Below are positions 1 through 11,567 of a stretch of DNA of 64,000 nucleotides, one piece after another. This DNA is from Ophioderma brevispina (lineage: Eukaryota > Echinodermata > Ophiuroidea > Amphilepidida > Ophiodermatidae), in assembly GCA_023653785.1 (NCBI GenBank), contig JAMKCH010011790.1:1-64000 (forward strand), given 5' to 3'. The notes under the pieces are model-generated. The model ran no database searches. It worked only from the letters and a program-made list of their open reading frames with translations, and was not told the origin of the DNA. The first letter of the stretch is position 1. Each line of letters starts with the position of its first letter. The position numbers and the translations under genes were made by a program.

Positions 1-44
1 GCCATCTTATAGGAAAGTGATGAGCGGTCCAATAAAAGTCAATC

Positions 45-2160
45 ATGAACTTCATCACTTGACCCAGGGCTTAGGGGTCAAAGGTCAAATACTTCAAAAT
101 TACGTTACACTTCAAATCAACTAATCCTCATACCGATATTAAGCAACTGGATCGTGTGAGTCATGCATATGAATAGATTGAGCCCCTTTACAAAAAAGGT
201 ATGTGGTCACGAGGTCAATAGGGGTCATCTGGGGTCACAGAGGTCAAACATATTTACAGTGTTGTAAAATTTAAAACAAGGTCAAATAGAAAATCTTTTT
301 ATCCAACCCTTAGTAATTGATGAGAGGTCAAATAAAAGTCAAGCATGACCCCATCCAATGACCAATGGTTAGGGGTTTTCAAAGGTCAAAATATATCAAT
401 TACGTTTTATACTCAAATTCACTACTCCTTGTACAGATTACATAGTTATGACACCTTGATCATTGTATGTGATGTAGCTTGACATCCCCCACAAAAAGTT
501 ACTTAATGAAATTGTGAAATTTTGACAAAGGTTCATTTGGGCGGGTCACAGGAGTCAAGACCTGATTTTCCACTAAAAATGCTTCTTCTACACGTTCCGG
601 GTCTGATACTCTCGACTGGGTTCAGATCTTAGACGATCTAGTTCTTCTTTCTTCGTCTTTCTGGCTAACACTTCAATATTGCGTCTAGCTCAGTCGTGGT
701 TTGACGTATTCTGACTAGATTGCACCAAAAAATGGACGCGGAGTCATCCCAGTCATGGGACATATGACTTTGGGACCCCAATCGGGGTCAGCTAGGGGTC
801 ACAGGGTACAAAAGTTGTGATTTTCTTGAAACTGTATCTCTCCTACAGTTTACATTGCATGTTAACGTGACTCATGCATGTGGAACAGCTTGGAACTGAC
901 AAAAGGAATGGGTAGAGAGGTCAATTTGGGGTCCATTAAGGGGAACTTCCGGTCATTTTGCCAAAAAAATGTTTTAAAATAAGACCAACTATGATTTATC
1001 TCAGCCTATAGAGGACAGATAAGCCCAGTAGTACTACAGTGATGTAACAGTATGTGAGAAGAGGTCTATGATAGTCTCGACCCCAAAGGTTCAAAGTTCA
1101 AGGTCAAAGGTCAACCATTGACAAAACAAGCTCCGATTTGAAATGAAATTTGAGAGGAATAATCATCAATTTCAAAATCCAAAATTAAAAACAAATACAG
1201 AAAAATTACAGTGACCCTATTCGTGACCCAGGGATAACGTTATAGAGGTTGCAAAGGTCAAATCCCTGCATGCTTGGATTGAGTGTAATTTAATGTAAAA
1301 ATTACCTTCTTCTACCAGGATTACGCCGAGATAAACCAAACTGTTGAAGGGAACCACTGACCCTTGCCTTCATTAGGTGTTCAGGGATAAGGAGGTAAAG
1401 GTCATTAAGGGGGTCATTCCGTTTGAAAGCCCCAAAAATTGTGAAAAAAAATCCAAAATTTAAATCAAATCAAACCAAATTATGTATCAGAGTGACGTCA
1501 TTAGAGCACATGTATTGTTACCAGGCAGGGTTTTGGGTTGTCCACAATTCAGGTATCAAGTCATTAAGAGGTCACTTCCGTTCAAAAACCAATTATATAT
1601 TCAAATTTTTCAAACTTTTTTTATCTCCAGAGCTAAGCAAGTAGAATTTTTTTATTTGCCTTTGAAACAATGCTTTTTTGTGTACACGAGGTCTTTTTTA
1701 TACCTGGATCAAAGGTCATTAGGGAGTTCCAAAAGGTCAATTTTGCCAAAAATGCCTTTTTAAAAAAAATAGACCAAATGGCTATATCTCAGCCTCCTAT
1801 AGAAGACAGAAGAAAGCTGTATTGCTGCGTGATTTAAACATTAATGGTTAAAGAAGTCTATGATAGTCTTGACCCAAAAGTCAAAGTTCAAGGTCAAAGG
1901 GTAAAAATCTACAAACAAGGCTGATTGAGCTGAAAAATTTGTCAGGGATAATCCTTGTGGCATCATAATACAGAACAAGTACAGTTGACCCCATCCGTGA
2001 CCTAGGGGTCACCTTATAGGGTGACAACACGGGTCAAATCCCAGACATGCTTGGATTGAGGTGAAACTCAACATATTAAAGTTGTTAACACGTAAAAATA
2101 CATTTAATGACATTGTGTGAAATATGGTGAGTTACGGGTCAAAGGTCAAAGTCACCTCAA
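45..2160. repeat. GGTCA-rich degenerate higher-order tandem array
   Basis: The stretch is built from diverged repeats. A block around 45-195 recurs at about 341-490 (period near 300 bp). A longer block beginning near 961 recurs near 1745 (period near 785-790 bp), sharing phrases such as 'tctatgatagtct' and 'catgcttggattgag'. By eye I count 28 plus-strand GGTCA pentamers in 1-2220, against one or two expected for this composition. Copies differ by many substitutions and small indels, so the array is old. No protein frame survives. It may start before the window. It could be a satellite relic or a GGTCA-seeded minisatellite; a regulatory role is speculation. Confidence 0.7.
1101..1113 (+). promoter_or_regulatory. 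Perfect DR1-type nuclear-receptor motif (sequence match only)
   Basis: AGGTCA, one A, AGGTCA is an exact direct repeat with 1 bp spacing, the textbook DR1 site bound by HNF4, RXR and PPAR-type receptors in animals. It lies inside the GGTCA-rich array, and the related copy near 1891 is degraded. No gene is visible nearby, so the match could simply reflect the repeat composition. Confidence 0.3.
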
Positions 2161-2220
2161 ATTGTGGTGATCACCATCCATTCCCAAGACGGCCGTCTTG
2201 TAAATCCGAATCTGTCCCCC

Positions 2221-5200
2221 AGGTCTAGTTCAAATCTTTTTTTAAGATGCTTTTTAAATTCCGTGACCATTTTTCTTTGTCGTATCCTATAAGTTTGCAC
2301 AATATTTTGTTCAAACAATTGTTTGAAGGAAAAAACTTACAGGCTTTTTTATCTGTTATTATTTTTAGAAAAATATCAAAAAATTTTTTGTTATTATTTT
2401 GAACATACCAGTGCCACAACTACTTTCATTGGCCAATATGAGTGAGGTATCTATTCGTTTGCATAAACTATGGTTTTTTGTGTGAACTCCTTGGAAGACG
2501 AGATAATTGGAACCGTGTACAAACTATCATAGTGCTTCATTGTTCAAGCGATTTCTTTTATTTTTCAGAATGTTGTGTGTAAAGTAATGAGAAAAAGTAT
2601 TACGATTATGTAGAAAGAATTGCGGTTGAATGATTGGGAAAGGGATGTCGATTTCAGGGTCCTACAGTATTCCAATGCACAATTTTGATACACCCTGTAG
2701 AAAACCTTTCTATAAGGGATCTAAACTGTCCGTAAGATGGTTAAATTTTTAATTGCGGGTTTTTATGTACAACACTTAAAAGAGACCATGTGCCTCAGTA
2801 TTAAAAATCACGCCACCACTGGAGTAAATGCCTCATAGGCGATTAAATCAGCACTCTTTTTTTTTAAGAAAGCGTTTTTACATCGTACATTTCAAACGGT
2901 GGGCGCCACCGAACGGCGATTTAAAGGACGTTGATCATATCCAGAAGCATGTTTAAGTTACCTCAATTTCAAAATTGTTTCTATCAATTTGCAATTAGAA
3001 ATGGTGTTTTTGGAAAGTAAATATTGCAGGGTTCTGCGCTTCGCAAACATAAGCTGCTGCAGTACTTATCAGGGCGGCGCCATGTGGATATTCAAAATTC
3101 AGACAAACATAGGGTTTTAAAGTGCAACGGAGATTTCAAATAACAGGTGTCCCTAAAAAATTTGAAATTCTAATTTTGCCCGGAGTTAAAGCTTTTTCCA
3201 TCAAAATATCACCCATCTGAACAGGATTTAACTGAAAAATGTTTCTTTGGTACAAAATTGTGATGTTTAATCTTCGTATAGAGCAATACGAAATTTCAGC
3301 CTATGTTTTATATTGAAATATACCGCAATTCAAAATCAAACTTTTTTCTCTCTTTTTCAAAGCATTCTTAAGCCATTACACTTGATAAGAATCTATTGAG
3401 TGTCCTGATCTATATTGAAATTACCTATTATGACACATATCTAGGTGCCAATCAAAATCTCCTCGTTGCACCGTTAAGCAAAATACAAAAGGGATTTGTA
3501 AACTATATTTCTTATCTTGTAATGTTTCGCCCCCTATGATGTTTCGCCCCTCCCTATGATTTTAACCCTTGCGCCGCCCATGGCTCACTTGTTTGACATC
3601 CATTGGGCCAAAATACTTTAAACTGTTGCAGTATACTGAAAGGAATTCAATACAAAACGCACTGGCAACAATTGTATTTGGCGAATTCTGTGCTATTCCA
3701 GAAAGTTTCACAACTCCACCCACCCCAATCGAAAGTGAATTCCCACAAACCTTTCTCCCTTTCTCCAAAATCATTGGAATCCCATCATGAAATCCAGCAT
3801 GAGAAATTCCACAATGAAAATCGTCAAAACCAAAATCCAATATATCTCTGTGTTAATTGAACACTGCAACAAATAGAGTAGCTAATCCAAACCCAATAAC
3901 TAGGGGAATTTCCATGACTTAACCTGCTGAGCCCACTGAAAAAAATCTCACTTCCTAAGACTACTAAGCACTATATGCGTTTTCCCTTTCTTTCTCTTTG
4001 TCACCAACACCCAAAGATGAATGATGAAAAATTCAACACTGATTGTCAAAAAACAGCTTGGGAATTTCCATAGTTTCATTTCGAATTTTGAAATTGGCAT
4101 ATGGGGGGGGGGGGGGGGTGTGGATCATTTTTGGAATAGCCCAATGTATAGACTTTTGTCGTTGTGAAACTGCTAAATTTTACAGTTTGTTGTCAAAATA
4201 TACATTGGGAAACTGCAGAAAGGGTATCGGTTACCACCATGGTTACAGTATTTTGTTGTTAAAATGAGTGGCAGTACTTTTTATCACTTCTTTACTCTAT
4301 AGTCCTTCAAAGGTGGGTGATCGACAACCTTTGTCCCCCGATTTACACAACAAAATTGAAATGTTGGTATCAGAAGGAGTTCATGTTTTCTCAAATACCT
4401 CAATGATATTTTAATGGTCCAAGAATTTTTCTTGGATGTTTTGAACAAAAACTCTCAATGTTTATGTTAACCACATTACACCCCCACCCCCCACTGCCCC
4501 CCCCCCCCACACACACCCCACACACCCTGTCCTTATGGGCCCATTTGTACGCTTCTTCTAATCGAACTATCCAACTCTGGACCGATTTTAAGTCAAAATT
4601 TGCAATCAGTTGTTTTGATGATATAAATTTTCCCACACACCACATGAGGGAGAAACATCATATAAACCTGGAATTGGATCGTGATCGGTCACCCATCTTA
4701 TACTTGTTGAGTTCTTAATGAGTGGGTATTACTTGATTTTGACATTCTGTAAAATTCAAATACGACTCACATGTTAGATTTTGTTGCATATTGGCCTGAA
4801 TAAATGTACGCATAAAACACGTATTGGTTGCTGTATTTCACAGCTCAATACTGCATACCATTTTACATAATTTATTGTTCAAAATTCCAAGTATTTTTTC
4901 ACAAAAGTACACACAACTTTAGCTGTTTATTACAGAAAACATGATGATCGTTGAACGTTGTTTGGTAATGAACGTTATTAGTTGTTTTTTCCATGCTATC
5001 CGTGCTACAATTACGCCTATCGTAAACCCTCACAGATCATAGCTTCCAAATGTTCTTACCCGGTGGAGACCATTCATTCATTTCACAGGCATGTGCCCCA
5101 CCCTGAAAGCTCTGAAATAGCGTGTACGTTTTGTCCAATTGTTTCTCACCGCTTAGGGACCTGCTCTATTTATGGTAGGGGATTATGATAAACCAACCGA

Positions 5201-6222
5201 ATTATCGTAAATCCCCAAACACCGCATTTCTGAGTTCTAAAAAATGAAACCGAAATCATCCACGCTCCTTTTTATTTTGCCCAGTTTTAACTTGGAAAGT
5301 GTGCGCAATGTAACTTTTTTTGACGTTTTTACAAAACTATCACTTTGCGAACTCTATACTTACTAGTTACTTTCATCACACTCTACAATGCTCGCAAAAA
5401 AGTACTTGGAACACCCGGCTTCTTAGTGCAATCCAGCGTGAAACTTTGCTGATGTGAGTGAATATACCCATTCTCCAAACTCCAGGGAAGCATGAGTGGG
5501 AGATTTTTGTTTACCCTCCCCCCCTCCCATCAAACAATGTTGAGACCCCTTCACAACCCGATGAAACATTGGCCTTTGAACAACATTGTACATTTTTTAC
5601 ACCCGAATGCGGCTTAAGTGTTCCAAGATTCCGCCAAGACTTTGCGACGATGTATTTCTAGCTTAAAAAAGCATGACCACTTGTGAAGTTGTGTTTTTTC
5701 TGAAACATTTTATATATCAATTACCGTTTGCATCGCTTCTATGTTTCAAATGATGTTGTACACAAGTTTTTTTTTAATGTCCTTATGTTCAATCCATGGA
5801 CTCTTCACTTCATTTCTTTACAGGTTAGACCTGGCTTCCATTCGCAACATTCTCAGCGTATCTACTCGGTACTACAACACATTCTAATGTCTTTGCCAAA
5901 ATAAATTTTATTTAGTCTTAGTGGCTTTGTATATAATACTTTTAAAATTGTGGGTGGATACCAGTTCTAAATAGCTCAAGTATTGTCACTGAGAGCAACA
6001 CAATGTGCGTATCGAGTGGCTCTTTCCTTTTGCTTGGCTGAACCAATTTCGCGGGTGAACTTTCCCGGCGTACCGCGTGTTACTTCATCATGATTAACTC
6101 GGGATTAACTGTTCATTGTATTTGTAAGCATACTGCTTAATTTATGCTAGTAGCTTTCATGCACTCAAAGTTCGTTTTTTCACTCAAGTTTTACAACTTG
6201 TGTCGAACTATCACATGGCTAG
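2221..6222. other. Non-coding stretch, no gene recognised
   Basis: Only short open frames without family features are present. Low-complexity spots are a 16-base G run at 4103-4118 and a C/A-rich tract near 4480-4530. A phrase with 'tttcgcccc' is repeated near 3525-3555. I see no RNA gene, exon structure or clear transposon end here. Confidence 0.5.
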
Positions 6223-7019
6223 GGCACGCTCCACGTATCAAATCATGGCGAGTTTTCCCGCGCAATGTCGAGTTTCACGCGCGCGATGTGTATCGAGTTT
6301 TCCTCGCCATATGACGAGTGAAGCGTTATATGCTAGTTTACAGCGCTATCTTTCCAGTTTGCCCTCTATAGAACATCGAGTTGTGCTCTCATATATGGGT
6401 AGTTTGACATAAATCATGTCCATTTTACGCTCCCTGTATCAAATCATGGCGAGTTTTTCCCTCGCATGTCGAGTTTCCCGTGCTGTGTATCGAGTTTTCC
6501 TCGTTATATGTCGGTGTGCAGCGTTAAAAAATCATGTCGAGTTTACAGCGTTATATGTCCAAGTTTTGTCCTCTATACATCGAGTTTGTGGTCTCTATAA
6601 TGGTGAGTTTGACATAAATCATTCCAGTTTCAAAATCTCGAACCTTATTTTTTCTCAACATGAGGAAAACTGGACATGAATTTTTTTGGTGTATGTGTAA
6701 AAAAAATCAGTCGAGTTTTCTCATGGTGAGAAAAAAAATCATGTCGAGTTTGCTCATTTTTGAGAAAAAAATCATGTCGAGTTTGCTCATGTTGAGAAAA
6801 AAATCATGTCCAGTTTGCACATGTTGAAAAAAATCAAGTCCATTTTTTTAAAACTCGGCATATTGATTCTGGACATGATTTTATTCCTGGACATGATTTA
6901 TGAAACTCTGCACATAGAGTTTCAAACTGGATAGGCTGCGCTGTAAACTCGACATATAGCGGGGGAAACTCGATATACAGCGCATTAATCTCGCCATGAT
7001 TTGATACGTGGAGCGTGCC
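6223..7019. mobile_element. ~0.8 kb foldback-like element with perfect 30 bp TIRs and internal subrepeats
   Basis: The first 30 bases (6223-6252, starting GGCACGCTCCACG) are the exact reverse complement of 6990-7019. Just inside the left end, a block of about 200 bp is tandemly duplicated: the 'gtatcaaatcatggcgag' phrase recurs near 6440. The middle (about 6690-6840) consists of short units containing 'atcatgtcgagtttgc' and 'gagaaaaaaatcatgtc'. The right third reads back as complements of these motifs ('aaactcgacat'). I could not find a convincing TSD. It codes for nothing recognisable. Best read as a non-autonomous foldback or MITE-type element that has amplified internal minisatellite units. 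Confidence 0.75.
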
Positions 7020-7075
7020 ATACATCATTTGCCGTCTCTCTGAAGATTTCGTTCCACCGGCATCATCTATGCGTA

Positions 7076-7310
7076 TGGCACGCCCCAGGCGTCAAAATAC
7101 GTCTCATTTTACAAAAAAGACGTCCAGTTTACAAAATGACGGCGAGATTGCAAAAGACGTCGATTTACAAAAAAGACGGCGCTTTACTAAAAAGACGTCG
7201 AGTTTTAAAAAAAGACGTCCAGAATTTTCGCGCCCAGATTTTCACGCCCAGATCTTCGCGCTCAGATTTTCGCGCCCAAATTTTCGCGCCGAGAAGCGCC
7301 GCCATGGAAG
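7076..7310 (+). repeat. Minisatellite element, copy 1 (GACGTC units)
   Basis: The element starts with TGGCACGCC and ends with AGAAGCGCCGCC. Inside are about six ~19 bp units of the form 'tttacaaaaaagacgtcgag', then about five ~14 bp units of the form 'attttcgcgcccag'. An inverted relative lies at 11332-11567. It sits only 57 bp from the preceding foldback element, with which it shares the terminal 'ggcacgc'. Open frames through it are lysine-rich artefacts of the repeat. Confidence 0.75.
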
Positions 7311-10300
7311 TTCGTAATCTCATAGTAAACTTCTTTGATACTTACCATTAGGGTAGGAGTTCATTGAATAATTGCTTGTTTAGAAAAACGGATAACAATA
7401 GCTTTTTTATGATTGATCAAATTTTATGTATTGGTAGTTACACTACATGAATAATCATTGTATTGCGCTTTATACTTCGAGACTTCTTGGCTAGCTCATA
7501 TTTTACTTTCTTAAAGAGCTTTCAAGATTACTGTGTCCATTGTAGGTAGGTACGCCTTTCTCTGTGAACTCACGCGTGCACGGTTTGTAGGATCATGCCA
7601 CTTTCGGGAGTGAAGAAATTACACGTAATGTGGGCTATATATTCATGGACCAGCAGCAGGAACTTCTTTGCCACAAGATATTTGATTACCCATGAATGAA
7701 ATAGTTTATAACCCGGGTTATATCCAGGCTGAATAATGCATCATGTCCATTGTTTCAATAAAAGACACCTTACTACAGCTTGCTTGGAAATGCTCACGTA
7801 ATTTGAAAGTCGTCTCTGTAATTTGCAGAATGCAGACCTGCAGAGAAATGTACGCGAGTTGTTACCACTAGATTGAGTTGTGATTCAGTACTGCATGCAT
7901 GTGAATCTGCTTACTTTACTCGCCAATGATTTTGATGTACCACCTATTATAGTCCAGGTGTGCGGAGGAGAATTTTCTTGGCGTTGATCATTAACCTATC
8001 AGAAACACATGTTTTGTGTTTAAGTGCAATATGGGTTGTGCAGGGGTGTTGTTAGTCTGCGTCAAAGACTCATTTTTTTTTACTTACGTCCCTGGGGTGG
8101 GGGGTCAACTTGAGATTTGTAAAACCGTGTTTACCTTTGGTCCATATAGACCAGTAACATCCTACTCACTTCTTTTTGTTGCCTCGAATCCATTCCTGCG
8201 AATCTTTATGGCCCATAGTATTACAAACTCTAACAGATACAATTGCCCCAGTGGTGTCACAGTCAGGCCGACCTATTTCAAGATACCAGCCCTAATGTTT
8301 TACAATATTGTAACTGGTCTATAGCTTGAAAGTACCCGACAGCTTATCCTTCCATGGAGTATTTAAGGTCCTGTAACCATATTAACAACTTGCAAACTTG
8401 AAAGCAATTTTATTCATTAATAATTTTGACAACTCCATCTGTCTAGCCTGAGTAGAAATTTGAAGTGGTATCATGATTTTGATGAATGACCTGACTGGTA
8501 CAAGTGAGGTTGACCTTGGTAATCCGTCTTTCTACCAGAAGCAGAAAGCACCCTGAGGGTTGTCTTGTTTCACAATTCCCTAATAGTTCACGAGGTAACC
8601 TCAACCCTTGACACTAGATATTTAAGTCAGGTCACTAGGCAGTGCAGGAGTTCAATGATGTGCAGATGTGGGAGTGCTGAGAAAATTAACTATAAATGTA
8701 TAAAACACCATGAACATTAGAAGTTCTAATGTTGGTTTTTAAAAACTTTTCTGTTGTGGGTTTTTTTTTTTGATAACAACACACAGTAACAATATATGAT
8801 TTTTAGAAATATTCCTGGGCAATTAGGCTGGGGTTAATGCTATTAAACTTACTATCAATGACAACTCGCACTCTTGGTACTCTGCATTTTCCTGCAATTT
8901 TTATTCTGGCAAATACAGAGACCGCGTTGAAATTAACTTTTGTAACTTTTATAGCATGCACGATTAGCAATATTCATCACAACCAAAATATTTTCATATC
9001 GAAGTAACTTGTGTAAAAGAAAATACACTGTTTGTGAATGCCATGTCGATCCCAATAGCATCTCCATAGTCATAAACAAATTCATGTTAAATGATGACTG
9101 TATAACACTCATCATTTTAATTTTTAGACATACAATTGAAATCTTATATATAATTTTTCTCTAATTACAGCATGGAAATTGTGTGACAAGTGAACACGTA
9201 GGCCTACAGGGAAAAAAATTAACAGGTTTTAAAGCCCTTAAACATTTAAAGGTTAACTGTGACACTTAAGGACACTTAAGATGCATTCGTGGAGTTAAAT
9301 ATTGCTGTTGATGATTTTAGCGATTTTTCTGACTCGCAGACTTTCCTGAATTGACCATTGACCTAAAGGTATTGCTATTTATTACTGAGATCCTCCCATT
9401 CATATTGAACTTTACCTGAACACATTGAAGATGTGCCACACAGTGGCAGTCTATGGCACCTACATGTTCATCTTAACACGGGGCCAATTCCGAAAGTACA
9501 CACTCTGTTTTTTAAATGTAGATGTTTCAGCACTCTCTGGTTGTAAACGGTGACAATTCACCTCCGAAAAAAGGTGAAACTCGTGATTGTAAACCCCCCC
9601 AAGGATTGGTTTTGTATTTTTTTCTTGAAAAGACAAATTTCCACTCAAACGAGTAAAATCACTCCAAAATTGAAAAAACCGTGGAATTCCTCGTTTTCGT
9701 TTGTCCTTAAAGTGGCCCCCTCGATTACACATCTATTTTAATCTGATTTCGTAGGAATGGCATCACAAAATATTTTAATTCCAAAATTTCATTTGAATCC
9801 GATTTACCATTTTTAATGTAGCGGTAATTGTGTACAACTATTTCCGGTTACCGAAACAACCGTATTTTATCCTGTAACATCGAAGGGAAAGAAGTCAGAC
9901 AAATCTTTTGTCAGGGGAGATAGAAAAAATACAGCCTTCCAATGGTAGACCAAAATCTCAGGTTTTGATGGTAATGAAAGGTGGGGTCAAGACTGAAGAT
10001 CGCACCGGCATCTTTTAACTCAAACGAGCGTAAATTCATTCTTTTTTGTAGTGATCTTCGAGCTTCACTCTTATTTTGCATTTGCTCTGCTCTTTAAAAA
10101 TCACTCGTTTAAATTAATAGTGTATTTTGGCAATTTTTTAAGTTGTATATCAGAGTGTAAAAGTTCTTTGTATAGAAAAGTTTTTGCTGATGTTGGTCAT
10201 TACTATGGATACCCGTGCCTTTACATGTAACCATGGCAATGGACATATGGAAGTTTATGCTCTCTCACCCAAACGCACTTCCTCCCGCTACCCCAAGGCA

Positions 10301-11331
10301 GGGACGGAATGGGGGAAACGGGTATAAAAAAGAGGAGAGAGATTGAGGGGGTCGAAAACGGGAAGAAGAGCGAGAGCGCGAGAGAGGCGAGTTTGATGAT
10401 ACCAAGAGTGACAACTTCCGATCTATCTCTCCTCCCCCTCTTAATTGTTCAAAGGAATGGACTCAAATTATGAAATGTACTAGCGATTAGTTTGTTTCAG
10501 TCCGAGGACGTGACCACTGGCATAATACTACAAATATCTGGATTCTAATTAAATTACTTACCTAGGCTTTTGCGGGTTTAAATTAACCACCTTAATATTT
10601 CAGAACACAGTTTGGAATATGTCTTTTATTGCATTATACAACAGCCTTATTCGCACGGTCGATGTTATATTTAATTCATGCAATCTTTTCTTGACATGCA
10701 GTTAAGGCACATTGGGATTCTACATGTAATCTGATAATTTCAGGGGTTACAGACTTTAGTTGAACATAAACATAAATTAAAACCGTATTATCTTCAAATT
10801 TATTAGAGTGCTATTATTATTGGCTAAGTTGAAAAAAATAAGTTGGTCCTACAATATTACATATGTGATGAAAATTCCTCACAGATTGCTGAACAAAACG
10901 AAACAAAATCCAAAGATATCCCCTGTGTTATTACAAGCTTGGACATAATACTGCAAAAAATTGTAAACACAACAAAATATTTAAAAAATGGTTAACCAGC
11001 TACTCCTTAAATTTTAATGGCCACTTGGGTAAAAGTGATATTTTTTGCTAGTCCAAAAAGTTTCAAGAATAAATGTATCATTTTTTATACCTATTTTGAT
11101 AAACACACTTGTGTGTAGTTGTATCCATTGAAAGTGAAGGTAAGCTGAGTTTTGCAGTAAATTGTATACTCTTACATCTTTCTACTACCACTATGCATGA
11201 AAGTCTCAGCAATGATGATTTTTTCTTCCACCTCTTTGACTCATGCTACCCACAGCTACGGGTCGGGGATGGCCTTGACACTCTTGGTTAATTAAGAGTA
11301 TGCACAAATAAGCCAACATTCCCCTGAAGCT
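7311..11331. other. Non-coding stretch, no gene recognised
   Basis: Unremarkable AT-rich sequence. Open frames are short and lack motifs. A purine-rich GA tract lies near 10310-10400. No convincing transposon termini, RNA genes or exons were seen. Confidence 0.5.
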
Positions 11332-11567
11332 CCTTGGCGGCGCTTCTCGCGCGAAAAATATGGACGTGAAAAACAAGAAACTCGACTTCTTTTCAAAACT
11401 CGACGTCTTGTTCGTAAATCGCTGTTTTTTTATAAAACTCAACGTCTTTTTTGTACACTCGAGTCTTTTTGTAAATCAACGTTCCTTTTTTGCAAACTCG
11501 ACGTTGTTTGTAAAACTCGAAGTCATTTTTGTAAACTCGACGTTTTTTGATTGCTTTGTGGCGTGCC
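11332..11567 (-). repeat. Minisatellite element, copy 2 (inverted relative of 7076-7310)
   Basis: Read on the minus strand it begins GGCACGCC and ends AAGCGCCGCCAAGG, matching the ends of the copy at 7076-7310. The interior has about ten units of 'aactcgacgtcttttttgta' type, so this copy carries more 19 bp units and lacks most of the 14 bp GCGCCC units. The matched ends and variable interior indicate a dispersed element with expandable internal minisatellites. Confidence 0.75.

Noticed and set aside
2655..2702. Mariner-type terminus 'acaccctgtag'
   Set aside because: Only one short end; no inverted partner or TA pair could be located.
6690..7310. Regularly spaced short repeats resembling a CRISPR array
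   Set aside because: Units are degenerate and contiguous rather than separated by unique spacers, and the window is animal DNA.
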